Shown here in pieces: positions 27,102-36,749 of a stretch of DNA of 64,000 nucleotides. The notes beneath the pieces were generated by a model. The model was given only the letters and a program-made list of their open reading frames with translations. It did not search any database and had not been told where the DNA came from. Position numbers and translations under genes: made by a program. The stretch is from RFSX01 sp965248155 (lineage in GTDB: Bacteria > Bacteroidota > Bacteroidia > Chitinophagales > Saprospiraceae): positions 744,001-808,000 of the forward strand of contig CBDFIO010000002.1 of the NCBI GenBank assembly GCA_965248155.1, given 5' to 3'. The stretch's first letter is position 1; every line of letters begins with the position of its first letter.

Positions 27102-28172
27102 ATGTTAGCGTTCTTTCGCCGAATCAGGAAAGCCTTTGTTATCTCCGGAAATATCCGGAAATATATTATATACGCTATTGGTGAGATTGCATTGGTTGTG
27201 ATTGGGATATTAATTGCACTCCAAGTGAATAATTGGAATCAAATTCGTATTGAAAATGATCGATTTGACTTCGGGATGAAGCAAATTCATAGTGAAATCC
27301 TGGCTTCTAAATATTATCAAGGTGGCTTATCTGATAAATTGAATTTTCAGCTTGCACGGATTGACAGCTTACTACTGCATCCAAATGAAATGCCATTATC
27401 CAGAATACCTCCAATTATCATATTATTTGATCAGTATGGTCTTGATATAGGCAGAGAATGGGGAGAAAAAACTCAATTTCTAAAAATTAATCCCTCAAAT
27501 AAAAAGAAAACTGCCCTATCTGTGAAGTTGCAATACTATCTAGATAATATTAACAGAGAAGTGTTACCTTTTGAGTCAATAGGACTATATAACGTAATGT
27601 CAAAATATCTAAGATCATTTGACATTCCAATAAAAGTTTTTAATCATGGTCCTACTTATGAAGAATTTATAGAAACCTATATTGAAGATTTATATTCTCC
27701 AAGTTATGACGATCGGATCAAAGCGCTACTAGTAGATGAATCATTCCGTGCAGATCTAATAACATTAAGGCAAATAAAGCGAGATGAAAATACATCAGCA
27801 AGGTTTATAAATTTACTTGGAGACGACTTTCTCCAATATATCCAATCTGAAGTAGCTGAAATTGACTACAGTCTAAAATATTTGGAAGTCATTGGTTCTG
27901 GTACTGAATATGATGATTGGTCTCAAGGAGTTCCAATGAAAAAAATATCTAATGATGGAACACAATGGGAAATCGAATTATATCTTAAAGATGGAGCAAT
28001 AAAATTTCGTTCAGATATTCAATGGGTTTTAGATTGGGGACGTAGTGAAGACAATAAAGATAAACTGGTTTTCAAGGGCGGAGATATCGAAGTATCAGAA
28101 GGATTTTATAGAATTACAATCGACATCTCTGAAAGCACCTATCAGATTATTCCTTTATCTAAAAATGAATAG
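27102..28172 (+). CDS. DUF6090-like membrane-anchored protein
   Basis: A 356-residue protein beginning MLAFFRRIRKAFV and then KYIIYAIGEIALVVIGILIA and LQVNNWN. The N-terminal signature of a basic stretch, one transmembrane helix and NNWN matches a Bacteroidota family annotated as DUF6090. The rest is helical and probably periplasmic, with a C-terminal domain of ~100 residues resembling a ligand-binding beta sandwich (DDWSQGVPMKKISNDGTQW). There is no operon partner: both neighbours are on the opposite strand. Function unknown. Confidence 0.75.
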   Translation: MLAFFRRIRKAFVISGNIRKYIIYAIGEIALVVIGILIALQVNNWNQIRIENDRFDFGMKQIHSEILASKYYQGGLSDKLNFQLARIDSLLLHPNEMPLSRIPPIIILFDQYGLDIGREWGEKTQFLKINPSNKKKTALSVKLQYYLDNINREVLPFESIGLYNVMSKYLRSFDIPIKVFNHGPTYEEFIETYIEDLYSPSYDDRIKALLVDESFRADLITLRQIKRDENTSARFINLLGDDFLQYIQSEVAEIDYSLKYLEVIGSGTEYDDWSQGVPMKKISNDGTQWEIELYLKDGAIKFRSDIQWVLDWGRSEDNKDKLVFKGGDIEVSEGFYRITIDISESTYQIIPLSKNE

Positions 28173-28243
28173 TATAATCTATTATAATTGTTTGTGTGTT
28201 CTCAAACGAAAGCAGAATAAGTAGCTATCCGAAAAAAATCAGA

Positions 28244-29553
28244 CTATTCTAGTTTGGACGCCCCTTTTTTATTTAGTTTCAAATAATACAGAACTACTCC
28301 GATAAGAAGCAATACTAATCCTAAAGCAAGCGTGCTCAACCCTGCCCCAACAATAGTAAAAATTGAAAACCCAAGGGCTCCAAATGAGATAAAATATGAC
28401 TTCATATTTCTCTTTTTACTTTTTCTATATTCTCTATTTTGCACTACTATATCCGCTAAAGCTGAAACAGCATATGGCAACAAAGTCGTTAAGGTGGATA
28501 ACAGAATTAGAGCCTTAAATGCCGAGATCAGTCCTTTAGAGTAATTCATAACTATTAGTAAGGATGATAATAAACCTGCTACTATCAGTCCAAACGCAGG
28601 GGCACCAAAACGGTTTATATCGGCGAATTTTTTCGGAAATAGTTGATCTTTGGCTATTGATTGTGACAAAATACTAGTGAATAATATATTCCCATTCAGA
28701 GAACCGACGATTGAAATAATAGCCCCTATGGTAATAAAAGTTGCACCCCAAGGACCAAAAACAACTGATGCAGCATCAGCAAATGGAGATGATGAGGAAA
28801 CAAGTTTTTCTGTAGGAACCAAAGACATTACCCCATAAGTTGCTATGATGTAGACTACAGTGGCAGTTATGGTTCCTGAAACCAATGCCCGTGGGATCTT
28901 TTTTTCGGTTCGATCACATCGTCAGTAGGGATCGTTATACCTTCTACTCCTACGTAAGCCCACATGACCAAAATGACAAGTTCAGCTAATAAAATTGGTA
29001 TTGGTTCATTCTCTGGATTTTCAGCTGGAATATAATTGAAGTCTCCTAAGATCAATCCACTTCCAGCTATTAAGAAGAGGGGTAACAGTTTTAACAGAGT
29101 AGTTAAGAGCTGAAATATACCAGCAGACCGAACACCTGTTATGTTGATCCCTGTTAATAACCAAATCAATGTAATTGAAGAAATAGCCCCGAAGGCTGGA
29201 ATTTGTTCAAGTTCGGGAATGAACACACTTAAGTATCCTGTAAATGCAACTGCCCCAGCAGCGACAGCAGCCCATATAGAAATCCAATGACCCCAACCAA
29301 TAAGGAAGCCTGGTAAATTACCAAATGTTTCTAATGTATATGTATATGGTCCACCAGACTTTGAGGTTTTTCTTGCTAATGAACTTAGTACTAAAGCAAT
29401 AAATAATGTTCCTCCACCGGCAAATATCCAGCCGAACAAACTTATGCTTCCATATGGGGCTAAAATTGTTGGAAGCATAAATATTCCGTTCCCAATCATC
29501 ACACCTACAAAAAGTGCCCAGGAGCGCCAAAATCCTAAACTTCGTTTTGCCAT
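28244..29553 (-). pseudogene. APC-family amino acid permease with a frameshift at a T7 run
   Basis: I start at ATG 29553 (MAKRSLGFWRSWALFVGVMI). The first helix carries GNGIFMLP, the usual APC substrate-binding break. The frame breaks after PTDDVIEPKK at the run of seven T (28899-28905 on this strand; A7 in the mRNA). With eight A it would continue KIPRALVSGTITATVVYI into the 28244-28885 frame. Together they give ~436 residues and about 12 helices, a normal APC length. Substrate specificity cannot be told. The single homopolymer lesion suggests either a sequencing error or a recent mutation; nothing else in the gene is decayed. Confidence 0.85.
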
Positions 29554-29740
29554 CCGTTTTGCGTAATGCTGAAAATAACGATAAATACATGAATCCCCAA
29601 AATGGCCATTCTTATACAAGAAGTTGTAGTCTTCCTTGTAATATCAGGTTTCTTTATTTAGCTTTTGCTTTGTTAATTGTTCGTTTTATTAAAAAAATTC
29701 AAATGACTTTTAAGCCACAAGAATATCTTAATTCATATTT

Positions 29741-29797
29741 GAATTGGTTCGATAATGAGCCTGATAAGGGCACTTCCAAGGACCTTGTATAATAAAG
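29741..29797. repeat. dispersed intergenic repeat, copy 3
   Basis: AATTGGTTCGATAATGAGCC, then TTGTATAATAAAGAACAG. It includes CCAAGGAC and GTCCTTGG as an inverted pair that could also end transcription of the CFA-synthase-like gene just to the right. Confidence 0.55.
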
Positions 29798-29835
29798 AAC
29801 AGAGTCCTTGGTTTTATGTGCAGCGTTTATATTAC

Positions 29836-31050
29836 TTATTCGCGCTCTTCCAATATTTGAGCCTCGACAGGTTCTGAATGGCCATTGCTTTTCTCCTTTT
29901 CTATTTTTATATCCCCTAGATTTGTAGCTCCAATAAACCGGTTACGATCTGCCGTATTTAAGTTTTTACGACAGACAATTTGATAGGCCGTTGAACCACC
30001 CTGCCTTGCAATGTATACCGACCAAGCGAGAAATATAGCGTAGATACGAAAGATTTTTTCTCCATATTTTTCTAAGACCTTTTCCTTATTGGACATCCAA
30101 TTGTCATACCAAAAATGGATTGTTTTGGCATAGTGGATACCAATGTTTTCTACACTCTGAACTTCAAATCCTACTTTTTCAATACGCTTCAAATCCCAAT
30201 TAAGGGGCATGCTCGCATCAGCACCAGAAAATATGTATTCATTCATGAAAAGTCCCCAAGAAAGATCCTCCATATTTGGCCCACGGAAAAGACTGTCTCT
30301 TTCTCTTAGCCCCGCGATCTGCATGTAGAAAAGTCCATCGTCTTCAAGCATGTCATAAATCTGCTTCATAAATTTTTTGAAGTATTTAATGCCCACGTGT
30401 TCGGCCATTTCCAAACAAGTAATCTTATCATATTTTTTATCACGAGGAATATCCCGATAATCCATATGCCAGATTCGAGCATTATCTGATGTGACACCGT
30501 AATCTTCAAATTGACGTACGCCCCATTCCATTCCAGCCTTGGCAATGGTTACCCCGGTAGCATCTACTCCATAGTGTTTTGCCATATGAGCCACAAGTGT
30601 CCCCCATCCACAACCTATATCCAAAAGAGATTCACCGGGCTTGAGCTGCATTTTGCGCGCAATAAGATCCATCTTATTGTCTTGTGCTTCTTCCAGTGTT
30701 TCGTCGTGATTATAGAAATAGCAGCTTGTATAAATCATTCTAGGTCCCAGAAACCAATTAAAGAGATCGTTTTTGTCATCATAATGATCTCGTACAATAC
30801 GCTCATCTTGCTTTTTCGAATGGATCACTATTTCTGGGATCATCCGTGAAATGAAGAATTTATAATGGTGCCAGATATAATCGTATGTGAATAATTCGTC
30901 TCTATATTGTAACATCTCCATCAAATCAGTATTGATGTCAATTTTTTCATTAATATAATCCTGGACGAAATGTCCGATCTGAGTTTTATTCTTCTGGTAG
31001 CGTGAGCTGACCTTAGGGTCTTTTACTATAATAAAGTCTGAAGCTTTCAT
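29836..31050 (-). CDS. cyclopropane-fatty-acyl-phospholipid synthase family methyltransferase
   Basis: A 404-residue SAM-dependent enzyme. The CFA-synthase hallmark HYDDKNDLFNWFLGPRMIYT lies at ~89-108 and the SAM-binding LLDIGCGWG at 142-150. ITCLEMAEHVGIKYF and the C-terminal RIYAIFLAWS segment also match. It should transfer a methylene group from SAM to unsaturated acyl chains of membrane phospholipids, or a related methyl transfer. A fatty acid desaturase gene lies 134 bp upstream on the same strand, so the two may act in sequence on membrane lipids. The frame is intact. Confidence 0.9.
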   Translation of the reverse strand: MKASDFIIVKDPKVSSRYQKNKTQIGHFVQDYINEKIDINTDLMEMLQYRDELFTYDYIWHHYKFFISRMIPEIVIHSKKQDERIVRDHYDDKNDLFNWFLGPRMIYTSCYFYNHDETLEEAQDNKMDLIARKMQLKPGESLLDIGCGWGTLVAHMAKHYGVDATGVTIAKAGMEWGVRQFEDYGVTSDNARIWHMDYRDIPRDKKYDKITCLEMAEHVGIKYFKKFMKQIYDMLEDDGLFYMQIAGLRERDSLFRGPNMEDLSWGLFMNEYIFSGADASMPLNWDLKRIEKVGFEVQSVENIGIHYAKTIHFWYDNWMSNKEKVLEKYGEKIFRIYAIFLAWSVYIARQGGSTAYQIVCRKNLNTADRNRFIGATNLGDIKIEKEKSNGHSEPVEAQILEERE

Positions 31051-31184
31051 TTTTCGTTTTTAATTTAAGAGTCTTTTGCAGTGGCATAAGATTTCATTTT
31101 CCAGAAACCTGTGCCTTTTCGATAAAAATAGAAGTTGCTAATGATACTTAATAAATAATAAATAATAAATAATATATTAATTTT

Positions 31185-32069
31185 CTATTGTTGTGATTTT
31201 AGAATCCTCTCCATACGCATATTTTCTGTCTTGTAGGAAGGTATAAATAGACCGAGGAAGTAAACCCGTAGCAAATACCAGGCAAAATTACTTTCGTTTA
31301 AACGTGGATCGATTTTGTGAGCCAATTTTTCGTGTTTTTCCCTTAATCTACTCCAATGGATACTTGGAGAGATATGGTGTGCAGTATGAAACCCATTATT
31401 AAGCAAGAGGAAATTCAATATTCCTCCGGTCATATTTCGTGAATGATTGAAATCTGAATGTTCGTCAGCATGAATATGTTGTATGTAATTAAAAACCAGT
31501 ACAGAAAAAAGTGATACTTGCTGAGGTATAATTACATAAAGTAGGGCTTTTTGCCAATCAACTAGAAATGCAACGGTTATCCATATTATCAAACTTAGTA
31601 ATTGTAATGAAAGGAAATAAAACTTACGCTTGCTTTTGCGGTACATTCCAATAAAAAATTTGATAACAGCTTTTTGCTGGATAATTCCGCTAATTGATGG
31701 ATAACTCAATAATGTCAGGAGGTTATTATTTTCCGATGCCATGTAGGTCTTGGTGTAATCAGGTTCTTTATTTATATGAACATGATGATTTGAATTATGG
31801 GTTGGCATCCACGCGAAAACAGGGAATCCGTATAAAACAGTTAACAAATTGTCAGTTAAGCGATTCAGACATATTCCTCGCCACATGGGAAGATGTTGGT
31901 GATTATGTACGATTGTAGACATTATTATGGCCAAGAGTAATTGTATTGCATATAAAATTATCCAGAGTCCCAAAGACATCTCGGAGTCGAAAATCCACAG
32001 TAATAAAAGAAATCCGATGGCAAGGCTTATAAATACTAATGATCTCAGATCAGCAGTTTGTCTCAACAT
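31185..32069 (-). CDS. membrane fatty acid desaturase
   Basis: A 294-residue membrane protein with the three histidine clusters of di-iron desaturases: HNHQH (55-59), HNSNHHVH (91-98) and GFHTAHH near residue 225, plus paired transmembrane helices between them. It introduces a double bond into acyl chains, which could supply the substrate for the CFA-synthase-like enzyme encoded next. The regiospecificity is unknown. The electron donor is not encoded nearby. Confidence 0.88.
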   Translation of the reverse strand: MLRQTADLRSLVFISLAIGFLLLLWIFDSEMSLGLWIILYAIQLLLAIIMSTIVHNHQHLPMWRGICLNRLTDNLLTVLYGFPVFAWMPTHNSNHHVHINKEPDYTKTYMASENNNLLTLLSYPSISGIIQQKAVIKFFIGMYRKSKRKFYFLSLQLLSLIIWITVAFLVDWQKALLYVIIPQQVSLFSVLVFNYIQHIHADEHSDFNHSRNMTGGILNFLLLNNGFHTAHHISPSIHWSRLREKHEKLAHKIDPRLNESNFAWYLLRVYFLGLFIPSYKTENMRMERILKSQQ

Positions 32070-32377
32070 AAAATTTGAATTTTGATATTCGTCCTATACC
32101 ATAACTTCGAAAATAAAAATATGAGATTATTAAGGATAGCAGAACACACAGTACTTAAAAGTACAAAGAAAATTCAGATAATAGTAAAAATTTCAGTAGA
32201 TCCCTTTTAACGGTTATTAATGATTATCAATGACTTCATCACAAAAGAAAGGACGATATTTATATTATCGTGGAATTTAATTACAGATTATTGTGCTTGT
32301 GGAGATGTCAGTTATTTATGCTGACTTAAAATTGAGAAAATCAAATTATCATTATAATGGAACTGATAATTAATGGG

Positions 32378-34213
32378 CTATTGATAGCCTGCAGCCTGGA
32401 GATTAAAAAGTTCAGAATATAACTTTCCATTTTCGATGAGCTCTTCATGAGTACCTATTTCTAGAACCTTCCCTTCCTTCAACACCATAATCCGGTCAGC
32501 AATTCGAACAGTACTAAATCTATGTGAGACGATGACTGCCGTTTTTCCAACTGTCAATTTAGTGAATCGTTTAAAGGCTTCTGTTTCAGCTCTTGCATCC
32601 AAGGCAGAGGTAGGTTCATCAAGTATTAACACCTTTGCATCTTTCATATATGCCCTTGCAATTGCAATTTTTTGCCATTGCCCTCCCGAAAGATCCTTAC
32701 CACTTTTGAACCGTCTACCAAGCTGTTGGTCATATCCCTGGGGAAGCTCGGATACGACTTGTTTTGCCAAACTCTTTTCTGCTGCATCTTCTATTCTGGG
32801 CTGATTTTGAATTTCAGTGATCTCACCAACTGCTATATTTTCTCTTATTGTTAGATCAAACTTCACAAAATCCTGAAAGATCACACCAAAAAATTGTTGG
32901 TATGCATTCTTTTCAAATTGTTTGATCGGGATGCCATCAAGCCTGATCTCTCCTTCTGTAGGCTCATAAAATCTTAGTAGCAATTTGATCAATGTGGTTT
33001 TACCAGCACCATTCTCACCTACAAAAGCCATTTTTTCACCTGCGCGGATTTTAAAATTTATATTCCGGATAACCCACTTATCTGTTTTGGGATATTTAAA
33101 TCCGACGTCCGTTAATGTAAATCCGTCTTCTATCTTCTCAGGCATTTTTTGTCTACCGATAGAAGTACTTTCCTCAAAAGTAAGATCAAGAAACTCAAAA
33201 TAATCCTGGAGATATAATGCTCTTTCAGTGATCGCTGTAAAGCGGGTGAAGAAGCCCTGCAATTTTGACCTTAAACGATTAAAAGAACCAGATAAAAACG
33301 TCAAATCACCAAGACTGAATATTCCTGTTACGGTTCTCAATACAATAAAAACATAAGCGGCATAATATGCTCCAGTTCCTACTACATTAAAAAATGAACC
33401 CCACGTTGTTCTTTGAATCACAAGTCTTTTACTTAGCAGATAGTATTTTTCTGATAACACTTTGAATCGCGTAGCAAGATAGTTCGCCAGGCCAAATAAC
33501 TTCACTTCTTTTGCCGTAACATCACTGGCACCGGCATATCTCAAATAATCCAATTCTCTTCTTTCCTGAGTCCAACTCCTTGCAAGAGAATAACTGGTTC
33601 CGCTAAATTTGACCTCATTGAGAATTGTGGGGATGATTGAAACAACGAGAAGAATAATCAACCATGGTTCATAAGCCACAACACCACCTAGCAAGGATAG
33701 TATGACAATGATATCCTGGCCCTGGGCTAATACATTCGACATCAAGCCTACTCGTCCAGTTGTTTGCTGCCGTGCTCTTTCTAGTTTGTCGTAAAATTCA
33801 GAATCTTCCAATTGATCCAGGTTCACTTCTGATGTTTTTTTAATCATCTTTACAGAAGAGCTGATTGAGTATTGATCTCCTAACAGGACATCAGTTAGAC
33901 TTATGATCCGGCTTAGTAGGTCAGATATTATTGCGAGTCCAAATTCAATTGCGAGGAATAACCACAAGCGATTTAGATCTTTAATTTCTGCAGAGATTTG
34001 AAGGACAACTTCATCAATTATGATCTTACCGATCCACAGCATGATCAGTGGTATGAATGCACTGATAACCCGACAGAGAATATTGGAGTAAAATAGTGCT
34101 GGATTGACACTTCTTATCTCACTGAAGAATCGTGGAATAAATTTTAACGAACCAAAACTTTCTTTAAGACTGAACTTGTTCGGCTGTGATAATTTTTTTG
34201 AAGGTCTGGCCAA
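32378..34213 (-). CDS. ABC transporter, fused permease and ATPase (exporter type)
   Basis: A 611-residue half-transporter. The membrane domain (about 35-320) has five or six helices. The nucleotide-binding domain has Walker A GENGAGKTT (399-407), Q-loop VIFQDFVKF, signature LSGGQWQK, Walker B VLILDEPTSALD and the H-loop VSHRFSTV. It would work as a homodimer pumping a lipid, peptide or drug outward. The substrate is not predictable. It stands alone, with ~300 bp on one side and a long gene-free stretch on the other. Confidence 0.93.
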   Translation of the reverse strand: MARPSKKLSQPNKFSLKESFGSLKFIPRFFSEIRSVNPALFYSNILCRVISAFIPLIMLWIGKIIIDEVVLQISAEIKDLNRLWLFLAIEFGLAIISDLLSRIISLTDVLLGDQYSISSSVKMIKKTSEVNLDQLEDSEFYDKLERARQQTTGRVGLMSNVLAQGQDIIVILSLLGGVVAYEPWLIILLVVSIIPTILNEVKFSGTSYSLARSWTQERRELDYLRYAGASDVTAKEVKLFGLANYLATRFKVLSEKYYLLSKRLVIQRTTWGSFFNVVGTGAYYAAYVFIVLRTVTGIFSLGDLTFLSGSFNRLRSKLQGFFTRFTAITERALYLQDYFEFLDLTFEESTSIGRQKMPEKIEDGFTLTDVGFKYPKTDKWVIRNINFKIRAGEKMAFVGENGAGKTTLIKLLLRFYEPTEGEIRLDGIPIKQFEKNAYQQFFGVIFQDFVKFDLTIRENIAVGEITEIQNQPRIEDAAEKSLAKQVVSELPQGYDQQLGRRFKSGKDLSGGQWQKIAIARAYMKDAKVLILDEPTSALDARAETEAFKRFTKLTVGKTAVIVSHRFSTVRIADRIMVLKEGKVLEIGTHEELIENGKLYSELFNLQAAGYQ

Positions 34214-34771
34214 TTGATATTAATTTCTGGAAAATATGAATATAGATATTGTGGACTAAATTAAAGAACGTCAATATCATCAATATGGAATATAACGTGC
34301 CTAAGTTCTTTATGTTCAATTTCCATTTATGATCTCAGTTGAGTTTCAAATCTGTGATGCTGAAAGTACCTTCCCTACTATAGTAAGGAACAGTTTCAAA
34401 AAAAGATAAGCTTGGAAGAGGGTCCCCCGAAGTCCTGGTTTTTATTTAATCATAACTTTTTAATATGCCTTTCTTTGTCAAAGAGACAGACAAAATTCAA
34501 AATATTTGCTCAACATGGTTTCCTGCAAGGACTAAACATTAGCTTTCATCTTTTCGTGTAAATTTTATACGAATTCTAAATTTTCGATAGTTGAAGCTAC
34601 CCCAGTTTCATAGAAATAGAATTCATTTTCTACCCATTTGCTGTTTTGAGTTACCCTCAGCTCATCCATATTCTTCTGATATGTTACAAATCCCCTTTGT
34701 TTAGTTACATCTATCTATCTCTGTCCTTCATGGAAAATGGAACATTGAAGTATCAAATAAAAAACACAATC
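34214..34771. other. gene-free intergenic DNA
   Basis: About 560 bases without a convincing ORF, RNA gene or long repeat. A weak inverted repeat (CCTTCCCTACTATAGTAAGG) occurs near 34370. It separates the divergent ABC transporter gene and the IS1-disrupted gene, so it should hold both promoters. Confidence 0.5.
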
Positions 34772-34904
34772 ATGAAAAAATTAATCATTTTCGTCGCACT
34801 ACTGATAACATCATATGTTAACATCCAAGCTCAACAGTCATATAAATATATTCTTGATTCCATCTTTGTGTATGATCAAAACTTTTTTAAATACGAGGAT
34901 AGTG
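34772..34904 (+). pseudogene. 5' part of a beta-barrel outer-membrane protein gene split by IS1
   Basis: It starts MKKLIIFVALLITSYVNIQA with a clear signal peptide and continues QQSYKYILDSIFVYDQNFFK until the IS1 left end. The continuation is in the frame after the IS (35717-36586). Without the IS the gene would encode ~335 residues. Confidence 0.6.
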
Positions 34905-35716
34905 GTTTAAATAGGTTGAGTTTCTTATATTAGCACATGGAACATACTACTACTACTACTACTACTATTACTTGTCCCCATTGCAATTGTACTGACCTTC
35001 AAAAGAATGGTCATAGAGAAAACGGGAGACAACGTTGGCGTTGTAAAGTCTGCAAAAAGAGTTTTCAACTTAGCTATAGCTATAGCTATAGCTATAAAGC
35101 CAGAGAGCCCGGTGTTAAAGAACAAATTGACTCATTAATTCTCAATAGTTCAGGGGTTCGAGATACAGCAAGGATTTTAGGGATCAATAAAAATACGGTG
35201 ATAGCTCACTTAAAAAAAAACGCTTCAAGTGAACCCTTATCTATTGAACAAGGAAGAAGTTCAAAGCCTTGATAATTTGGCAGTAAGTTTTCACTATACA
35301 GCAGAGGCAGATGAGTTTTGGTCTTATGTTGGCAGTAAGGCGAATCAAAGGTGGACTTGGTATGCGATGGATAAGCATTCCGGGATGATTTTGGCTTGGG
35401 TTAATGGAAAGCGTACCGATGAGAGCTTTGAAAAACTTCTGGATCTTCTTAAAGACATTCCCATTGGTGACTATTATACGGATGATTGGGGAGCTTATAG
35501 TAGGTCATTGCCAAAAAGCTTACATACTATTGGGAAAGATTTGACTTGGAAAATAGAACGGAAAAACTTGAATTTTAGAACGCATATCAAACGTCTTAAT
35601 AGAAAAACCATTTGCTTTTCCAAAAATGAACAGATTCACGATAATGTCATTGGTATGTACATCGAAAAATACTATTATAAATCAGGAACTTATGGAGATC
35701 ATCAGCCTATTTGACC
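34905..35716 (+). mobile_element. IS1-family insertion sequence
   Basis: An ~812-bp element. Its left end, GTTTAAATAGGTTGA, is the imperfect complement of the right end (GGTCAAATAGGCTGA read inward from 35716). It encodes an InsA zinc-finger/HTH protein and InsB in the -1 frame. The expected 8-9 bp target duplication is not seen, so the insertion may have been followed by a flank deletion. It interrupts an outer-membrane barrel gene. Confidence 0.8.
34937..35714 (+). CDS. IS1-family transposase, InsA-InsB by -1 frameshift
   Basis: InsA (34937-35272) has a zinc ribbon (CPHCNCTDLQKNG and WRCKVCKKSF) and an HTH (RDTARILGINKNTVIAHL). InsB continues in the -1 frame to 35714 with the DDE core (FWSYVGSKANQRWTWYAMDK, GDYYTDDWGAYS). 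The shift site is a run of nine A followed by C (35212-35221), the same kind of slippery A-run used by IS1. Two odd tandem repeats lie inside insA: (ACT)7 at 34946-34966, encoding seven Thr, and (AGCTAT)4 at 35072-35095, encoding Ser-Tyr four times. The DDE residues look intact, so it may be active. Confidence 0.85.
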
Positions 35717-36586
35717 CAGCACCAATACGAGATAGGTACACTAGAGGTTGTACATAGAAATAATTTGACAAAGGTCAACAAACATTCAATATCAATATTG
35801 TATGATTCTTATGGCTATGGAGTGATTGATTTGGGTACTATTGGAATTTCAAAAAAAAGGGGGCGCCTGAACAACTATAACAACAGATGGCTGACAATTA
35901 GTTTGAGTATTGGCCTTCCTTTAAGCAAGAATATCGACAAATCAGGGCCATTTACTGAAAATATGCGATTCTCTTTTTACCAACGACAGATTTTAAAAGG
36001 ATTCTATTTGTCACTTGGTGAAATGCAAGTTGAATATACCCCTACAAGCGATACTTACAGCTTTCATATTGATCCTTTCTCTCTTCAATTTCGACGCAAA
36101 TTTTATATCTCTGATAAAATTCGATTGTTCACAGATATTGAAGCTGCATTTAGTCTTTGGCAAAAAACCAATACAAATAATTCATTTGCAAATGAAGTCA
36201 AATCTCCGCTTTTGGCATGCAGTAGTGCAAGTCAATTAAAGGCAGTTGCGGGAATAGTTTTTGCCGGAATCTATACACTAGAGATGGGCGTCAGAATTCA
36301 GGGAGATCCCTGGCATTATATCGATGGTGAAAATTGTGCAGGAAACAGTCCATTATGGCAATCACATCGTGAATTTACTGCTGATTTTAAAATGAAAATA
36401 AGTGATAATATAGATTTGTTTGCTGGCTATAACAAGCGGCTAGACAGCTTATTTGTAGATACGAGTGAGGACCACGATCTCAATCCACATTCACATAAAG
36501 GAACAGCTGCACACGAAAGTAGTACGGTAGGTAGATACTCTGTAAGTAATATCTCTTTCAATACAGGTTTAACTTTTCGATTTTGA
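35717..36586 (+). pseudogene. 3' part of the IS1-split beta-barrel gene
   Basis: The frame (open from TTG 35711 inside the IS end) encodes ~288 residues of amphipathic strands (SISILYDSYGYGVIDLGTIG, FTADFKMKISDNIDLFAGYN) and ends SFNTGLTFRF with the terminal Phe typical of outer-membrane barrels. A His-rich acidic loop (EDHDLNPHSHKGTAAHESS) near the end may bind metal. Its signal peptide is left behind at 34772, so this part is unlikely to be exported. Confidence 0.6.
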
Positions 36587-36749
36587 TGAATTCCTGTCTT
36601 TTATATATAAATATTTCTGAAATTCTACACCTATATGGTTTGAGCGTGAGACGTCAGGACGCCTATTCCATCCACGTAGTGAAATATTAAAATATATCGT
36701 ACATTGAGATATTACTTTATAAATCCCAATTTTAATACTTCAATATCTT

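Noticed and set aside
26894..27184. A 96-codon plus-strand ORF before the DUF6090-like gene
   Set aside because: It overlaps the start of the well-supported DUF6090-like frame, has no recognisable features and ends inside that gene. It is a chance frame.
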